64,000 bases of DNA from Roseivirga sp. GTDB taxonomy: Bacteria > Bacteroidota > Bacteroidia > Cytophagales > Cyclobacteriaceae. Numbering within the stretch: position 1 is the stretch's first letter; each line of letters opens with the position of its first letter. Both the position numbers and the translations under genes were made by a program. Under the pieces are notes generated by a model. It was not told the origin of the DNA. It ran no database searches and saw nothing but the letters and a program-made list of their open reading frames with translations. Shown in pieces: positions 1 through 9,171 of this stretch. The stretch is taken from positions 434,001-498,000 of the forward strand of contig JAAWWF010000002.1 in the NCBI GenBank assembly GCA_021404565.1. Direction: 5' to 3'.

Positions 1-1
1 A

Positions 2-1261
2 ACCTATTCTGTAGAAGACCTGATGGCCCTAGGCCTTCCCGAGGCATTTCTCCAACGTAGAAGGGCACTGGCTCAACTACCACTCTTTGATCTGGTAGAG
101 CAGCTCTTGTTGCTCTTTGATTTCAGGTCAGAATCGGATGTCTTTATTCAGAAATTTCAGGATTTACTGCTGGAACAAAATCAGAAGGGCATTCACAGTA
201 TTCATGGTTTTCTGGAATGGTGGGAAGACCAGGGCCGGGACAGCACCATTGCGGGCAACGAAAATACGAATGCCGTGAAAATCATGTCTGTGCATAAATC
301 TAAGGGGTTGGAAGCCCCTGTCGTGATGATTCCCTTTGCGGAATACAGCTTTCTGCCCAATGCCAGGTTACACTCTTTCTGGACCAAAGAAGTACCCGAA
401 TATCTGAGTGATCTATCGTTTGTACCACTCAATTACTCTAAAACGGGTCTTATCAATACTGATTTTGAACAGGCCTTTCTGGAAGAAACCCTGGAAAGCG
501 TTATGGACTCACTTAACAAGACCTATGTGGCATTTACCCGCGCCAGGGAAAAGCTCTATGTATCTGGCCCACATCAAACCCCACGGCAGGGCTCATTTCA
601 TCGCATCAATCATTTCCTGGAGCTTATCCTGGATAATTCAGAGCTGGGTATCAATAGAACTGAAGAGGACAGTACTCTCAAATACGAGTATCAGCTCAGT
701 TCGGAAAAATCAAAAGCGTCCGAACCCGCTGAGGCAGTGAGCGAAATGGATACCTATCCACGGGCATCTTATATTGAGCACCTTTCTATCAGGCCCGATT
801 CTGATCGCTTCTTTATGCTTCAGGATACAGAGGGGGCAGAAAACATTTCTATGGGGCATCAGGTGCATGAAGTACTCTCATTGATGGCCAATGCTTTCGA
901 TACAGATGCCGTCATCAGACAGCTGCTGGCGGAGGGTACTTTATTGGCCAGAGACGTGTCCAAAATAAGGGAGAGAATCACCAGGCTTATGGAGCATCCC
1001 CAAATGCAGCAATGGTTTGGCGCTGATTATGAAGTGCTCACCGAGCGGGAACTGAGTTTTCAGGGAGCTATACTGAGGCCTGATCGGGTGATGGTAAAAG
1101 GAGCAGAAGCGATTATCCTTGACTACAAAAAGGAGAAAAAAGAGAAAGTGCACGAAAGTCAGGTCAGGCGATACATGGAAGCTGTTGGTTCGCTTGGCTA
1201 TACACTCACCACGGGCTATGTAGTATACGTTGATCCTGTAGAGATCATCGAGGTGGTGTAA
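2..1261 (+). CDS. AddA/RecB-like UvrD-family helicase-nuclease, C-terminal part (5' end outside window)
   Basis: The reading frame is open to the left edge, so this is the C-terminal ~419 residues of a longer protein. It carries the late helicase motifs of the UvrD/RecB superfamily: VKIMSVHKSKGLEAPVV (motif V region) and NKTYVAFTRAREKLYV (motif VI). A RecB-type PD-(D/E)XK nuclease follows, with the helix GHQVHEVLSLM, then RPDRV and AIILDYKKE, which supply the catalytic D...DxK set. Proteins of this kind act with an AddB-like partner in processing double-strand DNA ends for recombination. A likely partner lies at 3363-6203 on the same strand, separated by two inverted genes. The visible part appears intact. 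AddA versus a lone RecB-like helicase cannot be decided without the N-terminus. Confidence 0.88.
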   Translation, partial: TYSVEDLMALGLPEAFLQRRRALAQLPLFDLVEQLLLLFDFRSESDVFIQKFQDLLLEQNQKGIHSIHGFLEWWEDQGRDSTIAGNENTNAVKIMSVHKSKGLEAPVVMIPFAEYSFLPNARLHSFWTKEVPEYLSDLSFVPLNYSKTGLINTDFEQAFLEETLESVMDSLNKTYVAFTRAREKLYVSGPHQTPRQGSFHRINHFLELILDNSELGINRTEEDSTLKYEYQLSSEKSKASEPAEAVSEMDTYPRASYIEHLSIRPDSDRFFMLQDTEGAENISMGHQVHEVLSLMANAFDTDAVIRQLLAEGTLLARDVSKIRERITRLMEHPQMQQWFGADYEVLTERELSFQGAILRPDRVMVKGAEAIILDYKKEKKEKVHESQVRRYMEAVGSLGYTLTTGYVVYVDPVEIIEVV

Positions 1262-1264
1262 TCT

Positions 1265-2065
1265 CTATTGCATCGGGACCTTCCGCCTTTTAAATTCATA
1301 GAGAACGGCAATTAACCCCAGACTTGCGGTTAGAGCAATAAACACAGAATAGGGGGCTTTTATTCCTCCATTGAGCTGGGGGAACAGAGGAAGCGATTCG
1401 CTGACTGAGTTGAGCAATTGATGAAAAAGGTGAACGTAGAGTAAGCTGCCCAGGGTGTGCTTATAGAGCCATCCCATCACAAAAGTCATAGAAATTACCA
1501 TGATGCTAAAGGGTAGCAATTCCTGACCAGCTTCATGCCCTCCGTTTCTCAAAAACATAGGCATGTGAAAGGCCCACCATACTCCCGCAAGCACCACACA
1601 GGCTTTGAGATATCCATATTTTTTCAACCAGGAGTCGAATACTACACCTCGCCAGACAAACTCTTCCGTATTTAGTAAGAGCTGTAAAACAATGGCTGCG
1701 GCAAACCTGCCCAACACCTCCTGAGCGGTCCATTTCTCAGGCCATACACTGTCTGACAGTTGAAAACCTATAAAAGTAGAGAGCAAAGAAAGTATCCACG
1801 GAAGAAGAATCACTGCCAAAATCACCCAGATCGCAGCTTTTACCTTAGTGAATTTGGAGAAAAGTCTTTTGATCCCCGAAGCTCCACCGTCTTTGTAAAC
1901 GAATATCAGGGCAGCAATCAGTGCTCCGAAGTATTGCAATATTACAAGGCCATCGAGCACTGGAGGGTAGTAGATATTATATGACTTAAGCAGTGAGGGC
2001 GTGATGCCTGTCCAACTGATAATAAATGCCCAGATAATGGTGAGCCTGACGTTGCGATCTTTCAT
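1265..2065 (-). CDS. CPBP-family intramembrane metalloprotease
   Basis: A 266-residue polytopic membrane protein with hydrophobic stretches near residues 8-24, 40-57, 78-100, 120-131, 154-170, 188-202 and 235-255. It has the conserved CPBP (CAAX protease/bacteriocin-processing) motifs: EEFVWR at residues 134-139 (EExxxR), the AFHMP motif with His167, and a third motif around HLFHQLLN (His212/His215, Asn219). Family members are metal-dependent intramembrane proteases, but in most bacteria the substrate is unknown and some are linked to bacteriocin self-immunity. It ends 3 bases from the convergent AddA-like gene, so the two transcripts probably overlap. No bacteriocin-like gene is visible nearby. 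The family call is firm; the substrate is unknown. Confidence 0.85.
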   Translation of the reverse strand: MKDRNVRLTIIWAFIISWTGITPSLLKSYNIYYPPVLDGLVILQYFGALIAALIFVYKDGGASGIKRLFSKFTKVKAAIWVILAVILLPWILSLLSTFIGFQLSDSVWPEKWTAQEVLGRFAAAIVLQLLLNTEEFVWRGVVFDSWLKKYGYLKACVVLAGVWWAFHMPMFLRNGGHEAGQELLPFSIMVISMTFVMGWLYKHTLGSLLYVHLFHQLLNSVSESLPLFPQLNGGIKAPYSVFIALTASLGLIAVLYEFKRRKVPMQ

Positions 2066-2121
2066 GTAATTGAGTTTGACTCAAACATGTAGCATCGCTT
2101 GGGTACAAAAGTTCAGATCGA

Positions 2122-3186
2122 TTAATCAGAACTACTTTTTAGTTGTTTTTGGTACTGTAGCGGGGTCATTGCGGTGATTTTCTTGAAATGGGTGAAAAAT
2201 GCCGACTTGGAATTAAAGCCTACTTCATAACCAAGGCCTTCCACAGATAGCTGCGATAGTTTACCACTTTCTATCAACGCTATGGCTTCCTTAACCCGCA
2301 GACTGTTGATGAGCTCGTAGAAGCTTTTTCCTATTCCCTTATTGAGCACTTCAGAGAGGTGATGCCGCGGTAGCCCCAACTCCTGAGACAATCTGTTTAA
2401 GTCGAAACCGGGCTCAGTATAGGGCTTTTGAGTCTCCAGATATTTAAGGACTTTCTGCACCATTCCAGCCAGGTTGTCGTCTTGTAATGGACTGGTATTA
2501 TAGGAGATTGCAGTTGCATTTTCCACTGTAGGTACCTCGTAAATGATGCCTTGTTTAATGCCGAAATAACCAATCAGTACAATCAGCAGGTCGTAAATAA
2601 GGCTATCCACAGCCTGGATAAACAGACCAGGAATCAGGAAATCAAGCGATATATACAGAAACCCAAGGACTATGGTGCTGAGTAAGAGCAGTGCTACCGT
2701 TTTGATCCATTTAATCTCCAGATATGCTGTATTAGCTGTTTGATTCTTAATCCACGAGAGTCTGAGGTTGACCTGTCTGAAAGTCAAGAGTACGTACAGA
2801 GGAATTGACAGTGTCTTTAAGATAGTCAGGGCATAGTCCGAGACCGGATAAGGTTCACCTCTCAGTGACAGGATATATGCAAAGGGAACGAGGAAGAGCA
2901 AAAAGTGCAGAAAATCCACTGGTTTTAATGCCTTTCTGCTAAGAATCACTTTGGTATAAAGAAAGAGCATGGGACCATGAAGTAGCATCATTGTTTTGGC
3001 CAGCGAGCTGATAGAGAAATGTACCGGACCTTGCGAGACAGGAATGATAAAGGCGAGGTGCACAGAAAAAATAGCCAGCCAGATCACCAGAAATTGACTA
3101 CCAGTAGCCCTGCGTTTATTGCTCAGCAACAGAGAGATAAAAAAGAGACACTGAAATATGCCCAGCCAAAGTATGGTAGCTATCAA
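2122..3186 (-). CDS. AraC-family regulator with N-terminal seven-helix membrane domain
   Basis: A 354-residue protein. The first ~220 residues contain about seven hydrophobic segments, starting with ILWLGIFQCLFFISLLL. The last ~100 residues are an AraC/XylS double helix-turn-helix domain: FDLNRLSQELGLPRHHLSEVL is the first HTH and VGFNSKSAFFTHFKK belongs to the second. This 7TM-AraC architecture is common in Bacteroidota and is thought to couple a membrane signal to DNA binding. It resembles the protein at 17616-18713 in layout and length. It is transcribed toward the CPBP protease with a 56-base gap, so the two may share a transcript. The signal and target genes are unknown. Confidence 0.85.
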   Translation of the reverse strand: MIATILWLGIFQCLFFISLLLSNKRRATGSQFLVIWLAIFSVHLAFIIPVSQGPVHFSISSLAKTMMLLHGPMLFLYTKVILSRKALKPVDFLHFLLFLVPFAYILSLRGEPYPVSDYALTILKTLSIPLYVLLTFRQVNLRLSWIKNQTANTAYLEIKWIKTVALLLLSTIVLGFLYISLDFLIPGLFIQAVDSLIYDLLIVLIGYFGIKQGIIYEVPTVENATAISYNTSPLQDDNLAGMVQKVLKYLETQKPYTEPGFDLNRLSQELGLPRHHLSEVLNKGIGKSFYELINSLRVKEAIALIESGKLSQLSVEGLGYEVGFNSKSAFFTHFKKITAMTPLQYQKQLKSSSD

Positions 3187-3362
3187 ATGATTGTGCTTTT
3201 AATCTCTCTCAAGAAAAGACAATTCTCTGAAAATAGGAATACCTAATCGATAGCCATTTGTCAGTAAAGCCTGGCAGGGAAAGCCTGTCGATCAAACGTT
3301 GAAGAAAGGTAAGGCAAAACTTATGTCTATTGATGATATTTCTTTTTCTTGCCTGCTGACTA

Positions 3363-6203
3363 ATGAAATCATTCCATCAGAGCTTAGTAGACCGGATCAG
3401 GACGGAAGAGCTGCCCTCACTTAAGGACCATTGCTATGTGTTTCCGACTAAAAGGGGAGGCGTGTTTTTCAAGCAATATCTCCTGCGGAGCTTCAAAGGA
3501 GAGGACTTCTTCCTACCCGCCATTCTGAGTATCGAAGAATTTGTAGAAAAGCTCTCTCATAGAACTATTACTGATGAACTGACGCTTCTATTTGAACTTT
3601 TCAAAGTTTATCAGAAAAGGGATAAGGATCTTGATTTTGACCGGTTTTATGCCTGGGGCCGTATCATTCTCAAAGATTACGATGAGATTGACCGCTATAT
3701 GGCGGATGCCAAAAAGATTTATCTGGGCCTGCAGGAGCTTAAGGAGATAGAGCATGTTTTTGGCTTTAATGATGAGCTCAGAGATATCGTAGCCAATTTC
3801 AGAAGCATCACCGACAAGCAAGAGAAGACGAAACTGCTCACTGAATTTCTGAAAATCTGGGAAGCCGTTGGCCAGGTACATGGTCAGTTCCAACAAGTAC
3901 TGATTGAAAAACAGCTTTGTTATGGCGGTATTCTGTATCGGCAACTGGCAGAAAACATTGGCGAATCCAGTTTTGAGCACCCGTTTAAGTTTTACCATAT
4001 CTGTGGCTTCAATGCCTTATCCAGGTCGGAGGAAGCTATTTTCGATCAGTTGGTAGGCAAGGAGATCGGCCAGCTATATTGGGATGCCGATACTCTGTAC
4101 ATGCATGATAAAAAGGAAGAGGCAGGGAATTTTCTGAGGGCTTATAAAGACAAGTGGCCTGACAGTGTCTGGATGACTGAAAACTCCCTGGCAACAGATA
4201 AGACGGTTTCCATAGCGGCTGTACCACAGTCCGTAGGGCAGGCCCATATAGGAGCTCAGCTATTGGCTGCAGGAGCCGAAAAGGGCTGGAAGCCGGAACA
4301 AACAGCCATTGTGCTGGCAGACGAAAAACTGCTGCTATCGGTATTATACGCCCTGCCTTTTAACGATCATCGCGTCAATGTTACCATGGGCTATCCGGTA
4401 AAGTTCACTGTGGCCTATGATTTGGTAGATAGCTATCTGGAGCTCTATCGCAAATCGGTCTACGAGGGAGGAGAGGTGTTGGTCTATCTCTACGACCTCA
4501 AACCACTTTTATCCAATGCTTACCTATCACTGATGCAGCCGAAGCTCTATGAAACGGTGATCAACTGGAGCATCAAAGAAAAGAAAACCCGGGTCAGCCT
4601 GGGTGAGCTTCAGGCACAACTGGAATCGACTGATATCAAAGCATTGCTCTCTGCAAAGCCTACCTGGGAAAGTCTTTTTGAAGCCATTACCAGGTACCTT
4701 ACCCAGATCTTCTACCATTTCAAGCAAGGGGATGAAAATCCGGTTGATCAGGAGTTTATTTACTTCTTCCTCCGGGAGTTTAATAAGATAGGGCAGTACC
4801 TCACCGAAAGGTCTGAGAAACTTTCGCTGAAGCTAACCAAGAAGATTGTCAGAGAGCACTTTAAAGCCGCCAAGATTCCATTCGAAGGAGAACCGGTGGA
4901 AGGTTTTCAGATCATGGGTTTTCTGGAAACCAGAACCCTGGATTTTAAGAATGTGATCATTCTTTCGGCCAACGAAGGCAAGATTCCAGCTCAGCGGAGT
5001 ATGAACACCTATATTCCCTATGCTTTGCGCAGGGCCTTTGAACTTCCCACCTTTGAAGAGCAGGATGCTATCTATGCCTATCATTTCAAAAGATTGCTCC
5101 AAAGGGCGGAAAATGTACATTTTACCTACGATGCTGAGGTAAGTAAGGACTCCTCGGGTGAGCGGAGTCGTTTCATTTTGCAACAGTTGCTTAAGTATGA
5201 GCAGCAGCCGAATATCACTATTTCGGAGCAACAGTATACGGGTAAGCTCAGGCCGGTAGACCTCAGAGAGCAGGTAATAACAGTACCAAAATCGCCTTTG
5301 GTCCTTGCCAATATGCAGCGGTACCTGGTAGGCTCCCAGGAGGGAAAATTTCTGTCACCCACCTCGCTGACTACTTACATCACCTGTCCATTGCGTTTCT
5401 ACTTCCAGTATGTGTTGCGCATTCGTGAGACAGAGGATGTAGAAGAAGATATTGATGCCCGGAATTTTGGCATTGTGGTCCATCGGGTGCTTGAACTCCT
5501 GTACCAGCCCTGGTTGAAAAAGGAGATCAGTTCTGAGGAAATCAAGGGACTTGAAAAGCTCGTGGAAGCTAAAGTGCAGGAGGTATTAAGGGAAGAAAAG
5601 ATCATTCAGGACAATCAAAAACTTGTAGGCAAGGATGTCTTGACTCAGCGGATTATGCAGCGACTGGTACTGAAAATCCTGCAATATGATCAGGAAGAGG
5701 CACCACTGACCATTGCCGGGCTGGAAAGAGAGGATCTATCATACGAGATTTTACTGACCGATAGCAATGCCGTAAAGCTTAGCGGGGTAGTAGATCGCAT
5801 AGATGAAAAAGACGGAATCACCCGTATAGTGGACTATAAAACCGGCAAGGTAAAGCTTGCCAGTACCTCATTGATGAAGAAGGCCGTTGATGAATATATT
5901 GAGAGCTACTTCCATGATCCTGATCTTAAATCGGGCTTTCAGGGCTACTTCTATGGACTGTTGGGTAAGCCTGTTATTGGAGGAGATTTCCAGGTGGGTA
6001 TTCTGGGCATGCGCCAGCTGAACCAGGGAATCCAATGGCTACAGCAGGGCAGGACTATTCGTACCGAGATCATGGAGGAATTCGAAACCCGCCTTCAGAC
6101 CTTAGTCAAAGAAATCTACGATCCTTCGGTTGCCTTCACCCAAACCGATGATGTGAAACGCTGCGGCTATTGCCCTTATAACCGCATTTGTAATAGGGGG
6201 TAG
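3363..6203 (+). CDS. AddB-like PD-(D/E)XK nuclease with Fe-S cluster cysteines
   Basis: A 946-residue protein. The N-terminus contains VFPTKRGGVFFKQYL, equivalent to the degenerate Walker A region of AddB-like proteins. The C-terminal ~280 residues form a RecB/AddB nuclease: the sequence starting SPTSLTTYITCPLRFYFQY carries the first cluster cysteine, GIVVHRVLELLY the nuclease helix, and GVVDRID and TRIVDYKTGK the catalytic Asp and DxK. The end, RCGYCPYNRICN, supplies three more cysteines, giving the four needed for the 4Fe-4S staple known from AddB. It is expected to pair with the AddA-like protein at the left edge in DNA-end resection. The unusual point is that the two partners are not adjacent: two minus-strand genes separate them. 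Confidence 0.88.
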   Translation: MKSFHQSLVDRIRTEELPSLKDHCYVFPTKRGGVFFKQYLLRSFKGEDFFLPAILSIEEFVEKLSHRTITDELTLLFELFKVYQKRDKDLDFDRFYAWGRIILKDYDEIDRYMADAKKIYLGLQELKEIEHVFGFNDELRDIVANFRSITDKQEKTKLLTEFLKIWEAVGQVHGQFQQVLIEKQLCYGGILYRQLAENIGESSFEHPFKFYHICGFNALSRSEEAIFDQLVGKEIGQLYWDADTLYMHDKKEEAGNFLRAYKDKWPDSVWMTENSLATDKTVSIAAVPQSVGQAHIGAQLLAAGAEKGWKPEQTAIVLADEKLLLSVLYALPFNDHRVNVTMGYPVKFTVAYDLVDSYLELYRKSVYEGGEVLVYLYDLKPLLSNAYLSLMQPKLYETVINWSIKEKKTRVSLGELQAQLESTDIKALLSAKPTWESLFEAITRYLTQIFYHFKQGDENPVDQEFIYFFLREFNKIGQYLTERSEKLSLKLTKKIVREHFKAAKIPFEGEPVEGFQIMGFLETRTLDFKNVIILSANEGKIPAQRSMNTYIPYALRRAFELPTFEEQDAIYAYHFKRLLQRAENVHFTYDAEVSKDSSGERSRFILQQLLKYEQQPNITISEQQYTGKLRPVDLREQVITVPKSPLVLANMQRYLVGSQEGKFLSPTSLTTYITCPLRFYFQYVLRIRETEDVEEDIDARNFGIVVHRVLELLYQPWLKKEISSEEIKGLEKLVEAKVQEVLREEKIIQDNQKLVGKDVLTQRIMQRLVLKILQYDQEEAPLTIAGLEREDLSYEILLTDSNAVKLSGVVDRIDEKDGITRIVDYKTGKVKLASTSLMKKAVDEYIESYFHDPDLKSGFQGYFYGLLGKPVIGGDFQVGILGMRQLNQGIQWLQQGRTIRTEIMEEFETRLQTLVKEIYDPSVAFTQTDDVKRCGYCPYNRICNRG

Positions 6204-6251
6204 GGTTGGGTAATTGGTTTATTGGCGATTGGTACCTAAATCCCTTATTCA

Positions 6252-6276
6252 GTCGCTCGCATGCGCTGTGAGTGAC
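6252..6276. repeat. Imperfect hairpin between convergent genes
   Basis: GTCGCTCGCA (6252-6261) pairs with TGTGAGTGAC (6267-6276), ten pairs including two G-T wobbles, around a five-base loop. It lies between two convergent genes where a bidirectional terminator would be expected, but there is no T-run on either side, so intrinsic termination is not supported. It may be a REP-like hairpin. Confidence 0.4.
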
Positions 6277-6282
6277 GAAGCC

Positions 6283-6705
6283 TTAGTGATAGGAAGTGGA
6301 GAATTTATGATTACCGTTTCTTCTTTTAAGAAGTCTTAAAACTGCTTTTTCTTTCCGATTTTTATATTCGAGAATAACTTTTCCTCTCGGATCACCTGCT
6401 TCTTTAACCACATTTATTTTTGCTATCCAATTGACAGGTGTTTTTAAGAAAAAGACGCTATCAACTATGTATTCAGCCTGATCAATAATTATTATGTACA
6501 GTGGTGGGACTTTGGAGAAGCTGGGTGAACACCTTATAATAATTAATTTACCCGGCCCACCAGATTGACTCACCGGGTGAAATTCGGGGCTGAATTGTGG
6601 AAGTACAACTTTAGTGACGGGGATTGCCAGAGGTTTTAGCTCTTGGGCTAGCATGCTCAAATGGCCCAAAGCAAGACCAAAGAATATGAGGAGTAATCGC
6701 TTCAA
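6283..6705 (-). CDS. Small secreted protein of unknown function
   Basis: A 140-residue protein that I do not recognise. The start MKRLLLIFFGLALGHLSMLAQE is a clear signal peptide with a probable cleavage site after Ala20-Gln21, so the mature protein of about 120 residues is exported. The mature part is rich in beta-branched residues (for example KLIIIRC and PLYIIIIDQAEYIVDS) and ends in a basic tail (KNRKEKAVLRLLKRRNG). One Cys remains in the mature part. It lies 63 bases downstream of the sensor kinase at 6769-9171 on the same strand and could be co-transcribed with it. No catalytic motif is visible. Confidence 0.6.
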   Translation of the reverse strand: MKRLLLIFFGLALGHLSMLAQELKPLAIPVTKVVLPQFSPEFHPVSQSGGPGKLIIIRCSPSFSKVPPLYIIIIDQAEYIVDSVFFLKTPVNWIAKINVVKEAGDPRGKVILEYKNRKEKAVLRLLKRRNGNHKFSTSYH

Positions 6706-6768
6706 TTCTTAGATGATAAATTTGCGTTCATCTATTTAACATCCGAAACGCGGTTTACCCTGCCCCTT

Positions 6769-9171
6769 TTAGTTCATTTGCCCCAGCAACTCCTGATACC
6801 GTTCCTTATCTCCATAAAGGATGGCACTCCAAATCTCTTTTTGCCATTCTGATTCCAAACCCTCGTTTTCAAGCGCTGCCAAAATCTCTTTAAGCTTCTT
6901 TATCTCATGAATTTGATGCCCTTTCATGGCGGCTGCATAGCGACTGAGGGTGGCCCATTCTTCCTCTGAAATCGGGTTTCTTGCTTCACTACTCTCGGGT
7001 TCTTCTGTATGGTTCAGAGATCCTGATATATGGAGATCTTCCTGAATTGGTATGGTGAATGATACAGTAGTACCTTTGCCCTGGGTGGATACTGCTTCAA
7101 TGGTACCCTGATGTGCTTCAACGGCCAGTTTACAAAAGGTAAGTCCCAAACCGGTGGAAGGCGCATTACCAGATGATCGCGCTTCAGTCTGGTGAAACTT
7201 ATCGAATATAAAAGGGAGGGTTTCTGCATCTATCCCCACACCTGTGTCGCTTACCGCTATGGTAAGACAGGGAGAGGGGGAGTCAGATTCCAGAGATGCT
7301 TTCAGTACAACGGCCTGTCCATTGTCTGAGAATTTAATGGCATTGGTCAGCAGGTTGATCAATACCCTGCATATGATTTCGGGGTCCACTTCTACATGAA
7401 TCAACTCAGGTTGCCGGACTTCAAGCCGTATGCTTTTTTCCTGGAGCAGCGGTGTCACCTGGGCCTGCGCATATTCAAAGAGACTGGCAAGTGAGCTACG
7501 CTCCGGATTGAGTTGAACTTTGGCTTCCTCAAACTTCTGTACATCGAGCATATTGGTTACCAGATTAAGGATGTTGGTGCCCGCCAGTTTGATGCGATTC
7601 ACCTTTTTCCTGGTTATCTGATCTCCTTCATGATCAATCCCCAAAATGGTGTTTAGAGAGTTTTTCATATCATGGGCGATCATATTGGTAAGGCCTTCTT
7701 TAAACCCTGAGAGTTTTTGAAGCTCTTGATTTTGCAAACCAATCACTTCATTGGCTTTCTTCTTTCTTCGAAGTGATAAAAAGAAGTTGATGGCCAGAAT
7801 CAGCACCAGTAGAATAACAGCCATGGAAGCCCATTGGATGATTTTTTGACGGTTCAACTCGTTTTCCAGGGCTACCTGCTCTTGCTCCTGTTGAGCGATT
7901 AAAGCGCGTTTCTCCCTGTCAAAATCGTATTCAATTTCAAGACGGGCCATGTCCAGGGCTGTTTCTGTGTTGTAAAGACTATCCTTGGCGGTGGTCCATT
8001 CCTCATGGTATTGCAGGGCGATTGGCAGGTTGTCCTCTTCCTTATACATAATGTACAGCTTGTAAGCCGCATCGATATACTCATTCGTATAGGCTGTTCG
8101 CTTTTCTGCACCTTCCAGTGCCTGTTTAAAAAATCGTTTGGCCGTTGCCTTGTTGCCCTCCTTATAATTCAGCTCACCCAGGTCGTGACTGGCCAGCGAT
8201 TGTACATAGTAGTTGATGCATGAATTGGCGAGCTCAAGGGCTTTATTCAGGTAGTGCTTGGCGGAATCGAGCTGTTCTGTAATCAGGAAGGCGTTGCCAA
8301 GGTTGTAGTAAGGATATTGAAGGGCACAAGGTTTGTTAGTATCGACCTGGTGAAGAACCACAGATTCACGTAGGGTTTCAAAAGCCTCATCATATCGCTT
8401 TAACTTAATCAACAATCTGCCAAGGTTATTAGAAACAAGGGGAGCTATGCTAAAGGCCCGGCCCTCTCTTTCGTCCATTTCCTGAGCCATGGCGATCGCC
8501 CCGGTGATATATTTATAAGCCTTTTCGTAGTCTTTTAGGTTATCATAAGTGACACCAATATTTTCCATAGCACTGACCATTCTCGCACTATCACCCACCA
8601 TCTCATAACTACTGAGGGCCCTGATTTCATATTTAAGAGCTCTTGCATAATCGGAACGCGAACGAGTGATGATGCCTATAAAATGATAAGTATCGGCCAG
8701 CATTTCCGCTGCCTGCCGCTGTTCGGAGATATCAATCACCTGCTCCAAATAGGCCAGAGCAGAGTCATAGTGATGAAAGCGGTTGAAGGTGATGGCCATA
8801 TTGTAATAGGCCACGGCTCTCAGGGAATTATCTTCAGGTGGAATCACCTTAATGCCTTGTTTGGTATAATAAATAGTACTGTCGGGATAGTTGTTTACCA
8901 GCGCTTCACCCTTGAGACCCATACCATGGAATTTACCCCAGTAATAATCCAGGCGTTCTGATTCTTCTGATATGATACCCGCCAGTATATCCAGAGAATC
9001 GAGGCTGCGTTCATGCACGTAGTGCACATAGCAGTTGATTACCAGGTCTTTGACCCAGGAGGTATCCCGTTCGGTTTCATTAAAAAGTTCAGAGATCGTC
9101 CTGTCCTGAGCGCTTGTGCTAAGCGACAGTACCAGTAGGACATTCAGGATGAGGCAGAGTCTTTTTAACAT
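6769..9171 (-). CDS. TPR-containing membrane sensor histidine kinase
   Basis: An 800-residue protein with a signal peptide (first ~22 residues, ending in TSAQD), then a periplasmic region of tetratricopeptide repeats (roughly residues 60-400; for example AVAYYNMAITFNRFHHYDSA), a short coiled coil, one transmembrane helix at about 445-468 and a cytoplasmic kinase. The HisKA phospho-acceptor is His500 in MIAHDMKNSLNTILG. The HATPase domain shows the N box (LINLLTNAIKFSDN), the DTGVGI G1 box and GLGLTFCKLAVEAH. An unusual helical tail of ~90 residues follows the ATPase and does not look like a receiver domain. No response regulator is adjacent, so it is an orphan kinase here. TPR sensor regions of this type are frequent in Bacteroidota; the ligand is unknown. 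Confidence 0.88.
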   Translation of the reverse strand: MLKRLCLILNVLLVLSLSTSAQDRTISELFNETERDTSWVKDLVINCYVHYVHERSLDSLDILAGIISEESERLDYYWGKFHGMGLKGEALVNNYPDSTIYYTKQGIKVIPPEDNSLRAVAYYNMAITFNRFHHYDSALAYLEQVIDISEQRQAAEMLADTYHFIGIITRSRSDYARALKYEIRALSSYEMVGDSARMVSAMENIGVTYDNLKDYEKAYKYITGAIAMAQEMDEREGRAFSIAPLVSNNLGRLLIKLKRYDEAFETLRESVVLHQVDTNKPCALQYPYYNLGNAFLITEQLDSAKHYLNKALELANSCINYYVQSLASHDLGELNYKEGNKATAKRFFKQALEGAEKRTAYTNEYIDAAYKLYIMYKEEDNLPIALQYHEEWTTAKDSLYNTETALDMARLEIEYDFDREKRALIAQQEQEQVALENELNRQKIIQWASMAVILLVLILAINFFLSLRRKKKANEVIGLQNQELQKLSGFKEGLTNMIAHDMKNSLNTILGIDHEGDQITRKKVNRIKLAGTNILNLVTNMLDVQKFEEAKVQLNPERSSLASLFEYAQAQVTPLLQEKSIRLEVRQPELIHVEVDPEIICRVLINLLTNAIKFSDNGQAVVLKASLESDSPSPCLTIAVSDTGVGIDAETLPFIFDKFHQTEARSSGNAPSTGLGLTFCKLAVEAHQGTIEAVSTQGKGTTVSFTIPIQEDLHISGSLNHTEEPESSEARNPISEEEWATLSRYAAAMKGHQIHEIKKLKEILAALENEGLESEWQKEIWSAILYGDKERYQELLGQMN

